A DNA stretch of 64,000 bases, taken from contig OX387192.1 in assembly GCA_947561395.2 (NCBI GenBank), forward strand, positions 35,547,520 to 35,611,519, in the 5' to 3' direction. The first letter of the stretch is position 1, and every line of letters begins with the position of its first letter. This stretch comes from Buxus sempervirens. Lineage: Eukaryota; Streptophyta; Magnoliopsida; Buxales; Buxaceae. Under the pieces are notes generated by a model, which saw nothing but the letters and a program-made list of their open reading frames with translations, was not told where the DNA came from and ran no database searches. The position numbers were made by a program, and so were the translations under genes. This document shows, in pieces, positions 21,369 to 33,413 of this stretch.

Positions 21369-24300
21369 ATTTTTTTTTTTTTGGATATAAAACGGTTCAC
21401 ACTTTGATTAGCTGAAACTGAAATTTACAATGGGAATAAGTCTGGGCACCGCCCGTCCCAGAAAGTCATCTCTAATACATTCAAAAATAGGTTTGGGGAA
21501 ATTCTTTAACCAGAAGCAAGAGAAATTATGAATCGCGAAGTTTGCTAGACCATCTGCTACCCTATTTGCCTCTTGGTGCATAGATTGGAATTTGATCTCA
21601 TCAAAAGAGTTTGCCATGAGTCGGATGTTCTCCACGTGAACTGCTATCTTCCAGGGGGGGGACTTCTCAGATTTAGTATGTCAAAAAGTGATTTACAGTC
21701 TCCTTCTATGATCACTCTTTTGAGTTGGAGTTGAAGTCCCATGTAGATGCCTTCAAGCATAGCCTTCATTTTTGCCATTAGCGAATCAGCAACTCCAATA
21801 TTTAGTGCCATAGCTCCTATGCATATGCCATCACTGTTCCTTGCCACACAACCCGTAGCTGCCTGTCCAGGACTGCCTTTCGCTGCTCCATCCACATTTA
21901 TTTTGATCCACTCATCTCTCGGTCTCTCCCACTTGATGAAGATTCCTTGGTTTTTCCTTCCCTTTTGCAGGTGCTCGTCAAATGCCATTCTCCTTGAGTC
22001 TTCCTGTAGAAAAGAAAAAAAATTAATACTATTTTGCAGGTTTGGACTGATATTCTCGAAAATGGCTTTGTTCCTGGCATTCCAAACCACCCAGCAAGTA
22101 TTTGCCCATGCTGCCACAATCAGGTTTGCTTCTTCTTGTGTCCTCCCCTGAGTTTGCATTAGCCCATTAAACACCCAATCTTTACAGGTTAGGTGTTGTG
22201 AGTGTTCTTCTAGCCTTCCTCCCATCATGGCAAACCATAGAGCCCTGTTGAAGCTACACTTAAGGAATAGATGAGTAGTGGAATCTTGAACATGGTTGCA
22301 TAAAGAACATAATTCAATAGGGATATTTAATCTGCTGTGGAAAAGATCATTGGTAGGCATACCTTGCTGGAGCATCTTCCACAAGAACATTTTAATTTTC
22401 TGAGGGCAGGGAAGGTGCCATAATTTGAGCCATTTACCTGCATCCGGCTGTTGCTCCTGCCCACTTGTAAGCATACGATAAGTAGACGCTACCGAGAAGG
22501 TTCCCTTGGTTGTGCCTTTCCTTATCAGTTTATCCCCTCTGCTGTTTTATTGATGGGTATCTCAAGGATTTTATCAACCACCTGTTGTGGCCACACCTCT
22601 TTAATTTTTTGCATATTCCAGGATCTTTGTTGCTGATCAATTAGGTCCCCTAGGCTGTTAAGCCTTTGGGTATCCTCATTTAGCACCTCTTCCCTTCCAA
22701 ATTTGCACTCCAACCATGCTCACCTATCTCTATTGATTTCCCATTTGCTATAATCCATCCCATCCCCATTCTAATAACTTTCCTGGCCTGACAAATCTGC
22801 TTCCATAACCAAGAATCATTTTTTTTAACAGAAACTTTAAGGAACTCTTCCTTCCTGTAGTATTTTGCTTTCTTACACCAGACTTTTGATTCATTTTGGG
22901 CCATCCCCCAAGCAACTTTAGAGAACATGGCCTGATTGAAAATTTTGCTGTTTTTTATGTTCAGCCCACCACATCTCTTGGGGAGGCAGATTTGCTCCCA
23001 ACACATTGTATGTATGGTTCTTTCTCTATCCTGTTTGGATCAAAAGAAGGTTATTGCTTCTTTATCGATGTGATCTAAGATGGTAGTAGGGAGTTTTAGG
23101 CATCCCATGTAGAATTGGGAGGTGCTCAAGAGGGTTGCATTAATGAGGGTCACCTTAGCAGCTTGATTTAGAGTTCTAGCTTTCCATCCTAGCAGTTTCC
23201 TGTTGATTTTATCAATGATGTCTTGGAAGTTTTGGATTCTGGGACTTCTAAGGAAGGTGGGAATCCCTAAGTAGTTACCAGGTTTCCTAGTGGGCTTGAT
23301 TCCGATCTCTCTAGCCATCTCCCCCTTTCTTTTTCATTTCATATTAGGGCTAAAATAGAGCTCAGACTTCCCTTGGTTGAAACTATGCCCAGCACTTTCA
23401 CAGAAAATATCAATGATGCTTTTGAAATTAGTAACATTCTGCTTAGTGGCTCTTCCAAAGATGAGAAGGTCATCCGCATAAAGCAGGTGACTAATAGGTT
23501 CAGCAACCACATTAGCTTTAATTCCATTAATGAAGTTGTGATGTTCAGCCCTAATCAAAGCCATAGATAGGACATGCTGGGTGAGGATAAAAATGTAGGG
23601 AGAGAGAGGGTCTCCCTGTCTAATACACCTAGCAGGCACAATCATCCCACAAGAATTGCCATTGATGAGAATACTATAGGAAACAGTATTAATGCACTTC
23701 ATGACAAGATTGACAAAAATATCACAGAAGCCGCAAGCTTTGAAAGTTTTCCTAATGAATTCCTAGTCTAGCCGATCATAGGCCTTGGACAGATCCATTT
23801 TAGCAGGAAAAAACCCTTTTTTAGTTTTTCTTTTTTTTCTTATGGTATGATATAGCTCTTGGGCTGTGAGGATATTCTCCTGGATGTTTCTTCTAGGGAC
23901 AAAAGCAGATTGAAATTGGAGATAATCCTAGCCAGAAGGGGTCTCATTCTATCTACCATGACCCTAGATATGACCTTGTAGATGAAGTTGCAGAGGCTGA
24001 TGGGTCTGAAATCATTAGGTTTCCTAGGGTTCTCAGTTTTCAGGATCAGCACTATGAAGGTGTGATTTAGTTTCTTGTCAAGGAAGCCATTAGCAAAAAA
24101 ATCTCTCACCACTTTACACACATCATCTTTAACAACCTCTCAATAGGTTTGGTAGAAGATTCCTTGGAAGCCATAAGGCCCTGGACTCTTGAGGGGTCCA
24201 AGGCACTTAACAGCACTCCAAATTTCCTCATCTGAGACCTCCCTAATAAGCCCAAGATCTTCAGCTTCAGTTATGCTCTTATCAATGACATTAATGATGG

Positions 24301-26950
24301 AAGAGTCCCTTTCTCTATTCTCAACAGAGTACAGAATGGAGAAGTAGTTTGAAAAAAAAATTTCTATCTCTTTTGGTTCATGGACATCTTCCGAGAATTC
24401 ATCTTTAATAGATATGATCCTATTGGTATGTCTTCTATTAATGGTTGTGAGGTGAAAAAATTTGGTATTAAGGTCTCCATCCTTTAACCACTTGATTCTA
24501 GACTTCTGATACCAATAGGTTTCTTGGGCTCTAAGGTTTCTTGGGTACTCCTTTTGAATTTGTTTTTCTTTTGTTATAAGCTCCTGGTCATCCGAGTGCT
24601 CCATCACTTCCTGGATTTCTCTTAATTCATTATACTTGATCCCTACCCTCTTATTGATGTTTCCCACCTCTTGCTTATTTGATTGGAGAAGTCTGTTTTT
24701 AGCAGTTTAGATTTATTGGAAAAGGTTCCAGTGGCTTCAGTCCAAGTTTCAGTAATCACATTCCTGCTATTTGGCTCCTCTACCCAAAATTTTTCAAACC
24801 TAAAATTTTTTTTGATTTTAGAGTACTTGGGGTTAGTGATGAGACACATGGGGGTATGGTCAGATCTGACCATAGGGTCCTGCCAAAGGGTAGAGTGGGG
24901 GAACTTATACAGCCAATTAGGACAGCACAAAACCCTGTCTATTTTTTCACTAATCTTCCCAATACCACTTTTAGCATTATTCCAAGAATATCTAAGACCT
25001 TTACTTGGGAGATCAAACAGTTCACAGTGATTAATGAAATTCTGAAAAGTAGAGGCTTTGCGTACCTGTAGACAGTTGCCTCCTCTCTTCTCATGGTTGA
25101 ACATCACCACATTGAAGTCTCCCATTGCAGTCCAAGGAGCAGTACTTCGATCAGCTCTTTTCTTCAAGTATTCCCATTGTTCAGCCTGAATGTGGGCTTT
25201 GGAACTTGCATGCACAAAGGCCATCTCGAAGCTGCCTTCTTCTCTGTTAGCTATTGTCATATTGATACACCACTGCAAACTACTCTCAATCTGCATCTGG
25301 CACGAGTTGTCCCACAACACCCAGAATCCTTCTTTCTTGTCCATGGCAGCTTGCCACAAAAAATTTTGGTATCCCATTCTCCTTATTTTTCTACTAGAAT
25401 TACTTTCTTCAAGGAGCGTCTCCGAAAGTAATATTATATTAGGCCTATGCTTGCGAATTAGATTTCGTAGATGCAATCTTGTCAGGGTACGGCCTATACC
25501 CCGACAATTCCACCCAATTATCTTCATTCTTCAATTAGGAGTTGGGATTTCCCAACAGAAGAACTCTCCACAGTCTTGCACACCTCCAGATGTTCTTCAC
25601 ACTCAACTTCTCGGATAACCACTTGAGATTTCTTTCTCTTTTTTGGGGGAGTAAGGTTCACCTCCCTGTCCTGCCATTCACCAGAGCCTGCACTCCATCT
25701 TCTAGTCTTCTCTCGGTTAGCAGCAGCTTCTTCGGTGAAAGGGTGGTTTGGTTTGGGTTTTGTCTTATGACGGGTATTACAGGTTTTGTTTTGGGCTAAG
25801 GTTAGATGAGGAGAGGCTTTAAGGGTGACACTTGGGCTGCTGGGTTGACTGTTAGATCCAAATTCAAAGAATTTGGAGAGAAGTAGGTTTGGGCCCTGCA
25901 AATTTGGCCCAAAATCAAAATGGAATATCTTACCGTTATAACCCGCCCCAGTCACCGCGCCCGATCAGGAACCCAGCACCGAACCCGAACTCGAGACAGG
26001 CAAATCTTCTGGTTGACCGATTTTTGTCCTTTGCTGCTTCAAGTCTTTTCATTGTCCATCAAACTGCTCGTTTCTTGGCTCGGCGGTGGACTTAGATCCG
26101 AGTCAACACGGCTCTCCGGATTAACTCGGCCACTCGTCTTCCAGGAGCTTCCGATCAACGGGTTCCTCCTTATCGCCATCGGGATAGAGAGACAATCGGA
26201 ATACATTCTATTACCAGTAGGAATATCGCCCTCAGCTGCTTTGAACGGCTTAAGGCAGCTCAGGAGCGAGTGTCCGATCAACCCACAAGACACGCAAAAG
26301 GTCGGCAGATATTCAAACTTGAAGGGAAGCCACACCTTGCTCTCTGCAGACTCTTCAAAGAACACACCCGGAGGGACCGGTTTGTCAATCGGGAGACTCA
26401 CCTTGACAGTCACCGGGGGAGGGTCTCCGCCTTCCTTTGAGATCTCAACAATCAGACCAATCCCAAACAACCCCACTAATCCCTTGATGATGTCAACATC
26501 ATGGTACTTCCGGGGGAGTTTGTGGATCTGCATCCACATAGAGATATCCTTGAACACATGACGATTTGCCTCATCTTCTTCCTCAAGCGGCTCCATAAGA
26601 GTCACGACGTTGTTGACAATCCAAGGACGATCCCCTAGAATCTTGTCTCTATCTTCTTTGGAGCCAAAAACCACCAAAAATCTTCTTGGCCCCACCTTGA
26701 TAACTTTGGTTATTTTAATGGTTTTTCACAGGCGGGTTAGGATGTTTTTGAGGGTAATTAGCTGAATCTCTTCACCAAAGCACTCACAGATCAGCAGGGA
26801 GCTCCCCTGTTTATTTATAAGGTTCTTGTCCTCTAACGAGGGTTTGAATGTGATGTTTGCTCATGGTGGTATGAACATTTCCCTTAAGCTAAGGGTGATT
26901 TCTTTCACGGGTAAGGGTTGAATGGTGAGCTACCGGGTTAAGGTTTAGGG
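21369..26950 (-). mobile_element. Near full-length decayed LINE (two ORFs)
   Basis: A plant LINE runs right to left. A T-tract at 21369-21382 is its poly-A. ORF2 spans about 21408-25527: an endonuclease starting MKIIGWNCRG with GDFN and SDHTPM, a reverse transcriptase with YADD near 23480, a zf-RVT part and RNase H with INVDGA. ORF1 lies upstream (about 25524-26750). The 5' UTR reaches about 26950. ORF2 is split by at least six frame changes or stops, so it is dead. The uninterrupted G3 flank at 31590-31760 shows that it inserted after the G2/G3 duplication. No target duplication was found; the 5' junction may carry a deletion. Confidence 0.9.
25524..26695 (-). pseudogene. LINE ORF1 (DUF4283 and CCHC zinc knuckle)
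   Basis: The RNA-binding first ORF of the LINE. The 5' part (26039-26695) holds a DUF4283-like region (FLVVFGSKEDRDKIL, PWIVNN) followed by a zinc knuckle (CVSCGLIGHSLLSC). The second part (25524-25955) is a basic tail with KKRKKS. The two parts are in different readings, so ORF1 is also broken. Such ORF1 proteins are known to coat the LINE RNA. Only the usual plant LINE arrangement supports the role here. Confidence 0.7.
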
Positions 26951-27264
26951 GTTGGAGGTTGACTTTCTTTTCATTGAATGATTTGATCACGATCTGTTTT
27001 TGTGACGCAAGCAGCATTTAATAGCAGCGCCGGAAGACTCGTTCCTAAAATAAAAAATTGCAAAGAGTCGATATTAAAGGTCAAGTGAACGACTGCCAAA
27101 AAAAAGGGATCGAAATATCTAATCATAAATGTAATTAAACCCTCTGGTCTACCCAAAAAAAAAATTTTTTTTTACACCATATCCACAACTCACACACTAC
27201 TACTACTTAATCCTCCATTTATCATTGAAAAATTTTCAACCATCTCCTTTAATATCTACAACAG

Positions 27265-27372
27265 CAAATCATCATGATTCAAACATTGACGAAGTAGACG
27301 GATTACTCGAGTCCCTACTTCTCAACAAATTTTCAATATCCACAATCTCAGCAACAAGAGGAAGTGAATGAT
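27265..27372 (-). pseudogene. 3'-end fragment of an RKF3-like kinase
   Basis: About 30 codons of a kinase C-terminus (VAEIVDIENLL, ending in MFES and a stop) with its 3' flank. It is cut off at the PLV-like stretch, after which unrelated flank follows. An almost identical fragment lies at 32779-32884, with the same neighbours on both sides, so both were copied as part of one block lying downstream of G3 and G4. Confidence 0.8.
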
Positions 27373-27909
27373 GTGATCATGATCTGTTTCGGTGAGACCA
27401 TTAATATTATTATAAGGTTCTAGAGTCTGAAAGCAGTTAGCAGGAAGACTCGTTCCTATAAAAAAAAAGAAAACGTACTCGATATGGAAAGACAAGTAAA
27501 CGGCTTCCCTTGTCGGAAAAGAAAACGTACTCGATATAGAAAGGAAATTCATTGTAGTCGGAAAAGCGATTGTAAATGGTCTGATACGTCTCAAGATTGA
27601 TCCAAAGACGACTTGACTTTCGAAAAAAGCAAGCATCTTCCATTTCAAATTGATTTTGACTTTGTTATGGCAAGTAATGAGTTAGTCCCACAGTCTTGGC
27701 ATTCATTTTGAAAATGGAAATTGAATGAGTTTCAAGGGAAAAACAGTGGTTTGGTTAGCAGATCTGGAATGGGTTTAGGTGAAATGGATTTAAGCACTTA
27801 TTTAAGCTATCCCTTGCACGATATGCACGAACACCACACCTTATTCCTCCATTTATCATTAAGAACTTTTCAACCATCTTCTTTAATTAATATCTACAAC
27901 AGCAAATCA
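27373..27909. other. G3 downstream flank
   Basis: Intergenic DNA nearly identical to 32885-33413 downstream of G4. It also matches 15740-16056 downstream of G2 in its right half (ATGGCAAGTAATGAG, GGAATGGGTTTAGGTGAA). No separate gene is seen. Confidence 0.6.
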
Positions 27910-29790
27910 TCATGATTCAAACATTGATGAAGTAGATGGATTACTCGAGTTCTTGCAACTCAACAATCTCTCAATATCCACAATTTGTGCAACAAGAGGC
28001 AGTGGACGCTCGGGGATTGATGGAACTGGCAAATCACTCTCCAAGATATTTACAATCTGATCTATTTTTGGCCTCACATACAAATTTGGATGGGAAGCAA
28101 GAACTGCAACCAATACATATCTCTCCATTACTTCTGGCTCTCCCATCTCCGCCATTCCTTCTTCAATAACAGCCAATGTTCTTCCTTCTTTCACCAGCGA
28201 CCAAGCCCAATCCGTCACGAGAGTGGTTTCATTCTCATTAACAGATACAAGCGCCTTCCTCCCACTCAGGAGCTCAAGCAACACAACCCCAAAGCTGTAA
28301 ACATCACTCTTCTCTGTTAATTGCCCGTATAAAGCATATTCGGGAGCAACATAGCCCAGAGTACCAGCCACCTTGGTGCTCAGATGTGATGTCCCCTCCG
28401 GCGTAAACTTCGCCAACCCAAAATCTGCCAACTTGGCTTCAAATTTCTCATCCAACAGCATGTTACTTGCTTTGATGTCTCGGTGAATGATGCCAGGTTT
28501 CGCCCCATAGTGCAAGTAAGCCAGACCTCTTGCTATCCCAACCGCAATCTTCTGACGAATTGGCCAACTCAGTTTTGTCTGAACTGATTCGAAAAGATGA
28601 TCGTACAGGCTTCCATTTGTCATCAAATCACACACAATTATCCTCTGATGCCCATACAAAGGCGTACTTGCAGTACAGAACCCCCTCAAAAAGACAAGGT
28701 TCACATGCCTTACACTAGCAATAACCTCTACCTCATGGGCGAAGCTTTCATCACCAGTAGCAGAACAATTCTTAAACCTCTTCACTGCAACCTCAGACCC
28801 ATCTGGTAATATTCCCTTGTAAACATTACCGTAGCCTCCCCTTCCAATAATGTTTTCACTTGAGAAATTATCCGTAGCATGTTTGATTTCCTCAAATGTA
28901 AACCTGACCAGATTGGTGCCCTCACTAATGAGCTCCAACCCCGAACTTGAACCTAAACCTGAAACCGAACTCTTATCAATTTTGAGAAATTTCTTCATCC
29001 TCCTCCCTTTAAGACCCCTTTTCCAAAGAAAACAAATCCCTAAAACTAAACCCAATAAGCCAATACCGCAACCAACTACAACCCCAACAACCAAACCCTT
29101 GTGACGAACCTGCCACTTGGAGTAATTTCCCCAAGATATACCGTTAAAGAACAGGCACCAGAAGGTTCCTTCATGGAGGGGTCCAAAAGGATTAACCACA
29201 GCTCCAACATAAATAGAGGGAAGAGCATTACAAGCTGTGCTATTAGCGATTTCAGGTCTGGCAAGATAAGACTCGCGGAGACTGGACAAGCTTTTGGTGC
29301 AGGAAGCACAGGCAGCACTGTCCTTAAGAGATTGATTGCAACTACGTCGAAGGTCGTGGAGCGAGGATTCAGGAACCAGTCTCTCGAACTGCGCTCGAGA
29401 TGTAATGTTCTTACAACCTTGATAGATCGAGCTGGCTTCGAAGCCACAAAGGGACTTGATAGGAACGTCAGGTCCAACATTATTGACCAAGACTTGAATT
29501 GAATGTGAACAAGATTGAGAAGTACTGGGAGGAGGAAGAAAGAAGCCAGTGGTTCGAAGATATTCGGATTGAAGGACATGAATTGTTCGGATAATGAGTT
29601 GACACTCTACCGTCACATCGAGAAATTCCGATTTAGGCGTGCCCACGAAATTTGCAACAGCTTCGACGTTTAACGGACAAGGGACCTCGGCAAGTTTTCT
29701 ACTCGAGACTTCACGGGGGCTAACGGAACTACAAGTATGAAAATCTGGGAACACGAATCCTAACGAAACGAGGATGAAGAGAAAGAACAT
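27910..29790 (-). CDS. RKF3-like SPARK receptor kinase (G3)
   Basis: A 626-aa single-exon receptor kinase. Signal peptide about 1-20, SPARK-type ectodomain to about 232 with sequons NIT 128, NQS 152 and NST 183, and membrane span about 233-256. The juxtamembrane part is longer than in G1 (a GLGSSSGL insertion near 278-285). Kinase residues: lysine 337, HRD 436-438, DFG 456-458 and APE 482-484, all intact. The TM-kinase half and 3' flank are almost identical to G4, while the ectodomain differs clearly. In the loop after the NGSLYDHLF stretch it has E401 where the others have G, and in the late helix it has K where the others have T (VRPKID). Probably functional. Confidence 0.93.
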   Translation of the reverse strand: MFFLFILVSLGFVFPDFHTCSSVSPREVSSRKLAEVPCPLNVEAVANFVGTPKSEFLDVTVECQLIIRTIHVLQSEYLRTTGFFLPPPSTSQSCSHSIQVLVNNVGPDVPIKSLCGFEASSIYQGCKNITSRAQFERLVPESSLHDLRRSCNQSLKDSAACASCTKSLSSLRESYLARPEIANSTACNALPSIYVGAVVNPFGPLHEGTFWCLFFNGISWGNYSKWQVRHKGLVVGVVVGCGIGLLGLVLGICFLWKRGLKGRRMKKFLKIDKSSVSGLGSSSGLELISEGTNLVRFTFEEIKHATDNFSSENIIGRGGYGNVYKGILPDGSEVAVKRFKNCSATGDESFAHEVEVIASVRHVNLVFLRGFCTASTPLYGHQRIIVCDLMTNGSLYDHLFESVQTKLSWPIRQKIAVGIARGLAYLHYGAKPGIIHRDIKASNMLLDEKFEAKLADFGLAKFTPEGTSHLSTKVAGTLGYVAPEYALYGQLTEKSDVYSFGVVLLELLSGRKALVSVNENETTLVTDWAWSLVKEGRTLAVIEEGMAEMGEPEVMERYVLVAVLASHPNLYVRPKIDQIVNILESDLPVPSIPERPLPLVAQIVDIERLLSCKNSSNPSTSSMFES

Positions 29791-30098
29791 CTTACTATTG
29801 TATGGGATGTGGGAGTATTTCAGTAGGTCGTCTGAGGGAGAATAATGGCTTATTGGTGACCGTCTCCTCTTGAATTCATTGAAAGCCTCTGAATGCTGCT
29901 GTTGTGATCGGTGCAGTAATGAAAACGATGGGGAAAAGGAAAGAGCACAACTTTGATTTGATAAAAACCAAAAGGATGTATTAGGGGGAAGAATTTAGTG
30001 GGTTGGTGAATTTTGACGTCACGAAGACCTTCTGGGGAGCTTCTGAGAAGGTATCATCAGCAGCCTTTAGAGAAAATATTGCTCTGACCAATAAAAAT
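29791..30098. other. G3 upstream flank
   Basis: The 5' flank of G3, closely related to that of G2. It contains the empty site of the Tourist-like MITE (a single TTA near 30068). No distinct promoter element is recognised. Confidence 0.6.
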
Positions 30099-30995
30099 GG
30101 GAAATTAACTTTTAGTAATACGTTTTAAAAATAATTAAAATTCAGTTAGAAATATTCTGAGTTTTAACTTTAAGGAAATCTTGATAAACATAATTAAATT
30201 TTAGTAGCATTTTACTAAAATTAAACCGAATCTAACTGAAACCATTAGGGCCTTTTTTGGGTATTTATTAAATGGTGTTAGTTCGGTTTGGTGTTATATT
30301 GGAAAAACCATTTCGGCTTTGGTTTGTTTACGGTTTTAAGGTCAAACCGAACCTACTATTAAGCTTGTGTGCCCTCAATTATGCGTTTTGTGAAATATAT
30401 TAGTTGTTACTTTGTATATGAAACCATTGAAACAACATTTATAATTGGTTTAATAGATTTATCACCATTCACTAGTTTGTAAAACAGGTTTTGAGTTCAA
30501 ACTATTAAAAACAGTTTAATTACAAAGTTTGATATGTTATTGATGAAAACCGATTAAAATTGAATGAAAAGAGCAATTGGTTCATTTCGGTCCGATTTTA
30601 TGAAAAAAAAATTTAAATGGTTTTGGTTTTTTAAATTACTAAACCGTAGTGGTTTTGATTCAATTTTCATTTTTATTCCAAGCTTGATGGTTCGGTTTTG
30701 GTTTTCCTCAAAGCTGAACCGTTGTCGTCTCTACCTTTCATTATTACAAACAAATTCTTCCAAGAATACCTTTCTACAAGTCAATAAAATGACACTCAGG
30801 TACAAGTCATTTTATTTAATTTTACAAGCCATTTGAGGCATTGTTATAAGAGTATTCTTGGAATAGTTGGGTTGTAATAGTAACATTTTACTAAAATTTA
30901 ATTATTTATATAAAGTTTCAAAAAGTTAAAATTCATAACATTGATAACTGAAGTTTAATTATTTTCAATAAGTATCATTAAAAGTTATTTTTGCC
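30099..30995. mobile_element. Mutator-like MITE composite (copy of 19067 element)
   Basis: It starts GGGAAATTAACTTTTAGT and ends TTTTTGCC, with the same flanking words (AATAAAAAT left, AATGAAAAA right) as the element upstream of G2. The nested CGGTTTTGG-rich element is present too. It was therefore copied by the G2/G3 segmental duplication rather than by a new insertion, and differs from the other copy by scattered changes and small gaps. Confidence 0.75.
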
Positions 30996-32778
30996 AATGA
31001 AAAAAAGGGAAAAAAAACATCATTAAAATTTTTAACCATAGAAATTCAACTAAATATAGATAAACCATGTTTGATGTAGTGCCAATCACATCACAAGGCT
31101 TTATCTTTGGCCTTTTTGAATTTCAAATATAAAAAAGTTGTAATTTTATTTTTAAAAAATTATTTCTATAATTAAAAAAGTCATTTCTTTACGTTGAAAT
31201 AACCTTTTTTTTTTTTCAAATGTGAATGCAACAATGACTGTGCAGTTTTTATGTCCCTGTGTAATATTTGCTTTTTATTAAATACGCACAAGTCGGATTG
31301 CCTCAACCTCGTCTCATTGATAGAGTGCTTTGATGGCTTTGGCCTATACTTTTTAGAGAGAAAAAGAAAAAAAACAATTACAATGCATTTTGAAAATTGG
31401 AATTGATATAATAATTTAAGCCTTTTAGGTTCTTGGTTTATTACTCGGGGGGAAATTGCTTTTATGTGATGCTTTTAAAACATTATTCACATTAAGTAGT
31501 CCAATTCTCAGAAATTAGAAAATAGTGATAATTTTTTAAAATAATTGAAAATAAATTTTATTTCATTAAAAACACCATTATTTCCCAATTTCTAAAACCT
31601 GGGCCAGTGAATCTGAGGCTTGAACCCAATTTTCCCAAACTTCTTGATACATGCTTTTTGCAGGCACCAAGTGATTGGAGGTTGACTTTCTTTGTATTGA
31701 ATGATTTGATCACGATCTGTTTTTGTGACGCCAGCAACATTTAATAGCAGCGCCAGAAGGCTCGTTCCTAAAATAAAAAAATTCTATCAAATTCAAAGCT
31801 TGACTTTCAAAAGGAGGAAAACAAAATCAAAGCTTCCAGCAATGCTCTCTTCAAAGTCCGATTAGCAGGTGAACATAGAACTTATCCATTACCAAAAGTC
31901 ATATTAGCAGGTGAACATAGAAGTTATCCATTACTAAATCCTAATCCGCTCCTATTCTGTTGGTAATGGAGCGGGTCTAACCCGGTTGGAATATGACATA
32001 TAAACAAAATACTTTTTTAAATAGAATATATAAATTAATAATATATAAACAAAATACTTTCCATTGCCAATTTGATTTTTCAAACAGATATTCCTCTTTA
32101 GTAGATTCGTTTCCTCTGTTCAAGTCAGTATTCAGCTCATTTATCAATCTCAGTCTGCAACTCTTTTCACACCGTGATGATCCTGCAAGTCACCAAAAAC
32201 AGAGAAAAAAAGAAGAAGCAAAGTTTATAAATGACCCCACTGCCCACTGGCATAGGAAAACCACCTCAATAACATGTCTACAGTCACTATACGCTTTGCT
32301 CTTTGAACATACTCAGAGAGAGAGATAGATAACTTGAGAGAGAAAGAGTTTATGAGATAGTATGAAAACACTTAGAGAGGGAAAGGGAAATATAACTTAC
32401 TATTGTGCAGAGAAAGGAAAAGAAAGTTGAAAAAGAAGAAGAAATGACACAAGAAGTGTTAAAATTCTGGCTTTACTTTCAAAATAAAGTCGAAAACATA
32501 TCAGAGGCTTCCAGTACTTGTATTTTTCTATCAAAGTCAGATAAGCAGTTGAACCTAGAACTTGAACCGGTCGTGTAGACTTTGTATTACGTGTGGTCCA
32601 GGTAACAAAAGGGATCGAAATATCTAAACATAAATGTAATTAAACCCTCTGGTCTACCCAAAAAATAAATAACTTTACACCATATCCACAACTCACACAC
32701 GACTACTGCTTAATCCTCCATTTATCATTGAAAAATTTTCAACCATCTCCTTTAATATCTACAACAGCAAATCATCAT
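30996..32778. other. G3 distal upstream flank and G4 distal downstream flank
   Basis: The left part (30996-31760) matches 19989-21368 joined to 26950-27060 and so provides the uninterrupted site of the 5.6-kb LINE, near 31650-31680. The part at 32190-32660 (GAGAGAGAGATAGATAAC, then GAGAAAGAGTTTATGAG) recurs at 43395-43800. No open reading frame of substance was found. Confidence 0.6.
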
Positions 32779-32884
32779 GATTCAAACATTGACGAAGTAG
32801 ACGGATTACTCGAGTCCCTACTTCTCAACAAATTTTCAATATCCACAATCTCAGCAACAAGAGGAAGTGAATGATGTGATCATG
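32779..32884 (-). pseudogene. 3'-end fragment of an RKF3-like kinase
   Basis: The second copy of the ~30-codon kinase C-terminal fragment seen at 27265-27372. It lies in the same position relative to G4 as the other does to G3. Matching flanks on both sides show that it moved with the duplication block. Confidence 0.8.
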
Positions 32885-33413
32885 ATCTGTTTCGGTGAGA
32901 CCAGCAATATTATTATAAGGTTCTAGAGTCTGAAAGCAGTTAGCAGGAAGACTCGTTCCCATAATAAAAAAGAAAACGTACTCGATTTAGAAAGACAAGT
33001 AAACGGCTTTCCTTGTGGGAAAAGAAAAACGTACTCGATATAGAAAGGAAATTCATTGAAGTCGGAAAAGCTATTGTCAATTGTCTGATACGTCTCAAGA
33101 TTGATCCAAAGACGACTTGACTTTCGAAAAAAGCAAGCATCTTCCATTTCAAATTGATTTTGACTTTGTTATGGCAAGTAATGAGTTAGTCCCACAGTCT
33201 TGGCATTCATTTTGAAAATGGAAATTGAATGAGTTTCAAGGGAAAAACAGTGGTTTGGTTAGCAGATCTGGAATGGGTTTAGGTGAAATGGATTTAAGCA
33301 CTTATTTAAGCTATCCCTTACACGATATGCACGAACACTAATGCTTATTCCTCCATTTATCATTAAGAACTTTTCATCCATCTTCTTTAATTAATATCTA
33401 CAACGGCAAATCA
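32885..33413. other. G4 downstream flank
   Basis: Nearly the same as 27373-27909. It holds the usual cluster phrases and no gene. Confidence 0.6.

Noticed and set aside
25974-26561. Plus-strand 213-codon open frame
   Set aside because: It is opposite LINE ORF1, whose DUF4283 and zinc-knuckle motifs are on the minus strand.
29101-29502. Plus-strand open frame of ~130 codons opposite the G3 ectodomain, with counterparts opposite G4, G6 and G9
   Set aside because: It recurs only because the sense genes are homologous. It has no recognisable domain and its start and length vary between copies. Treated as an antisense shadow.
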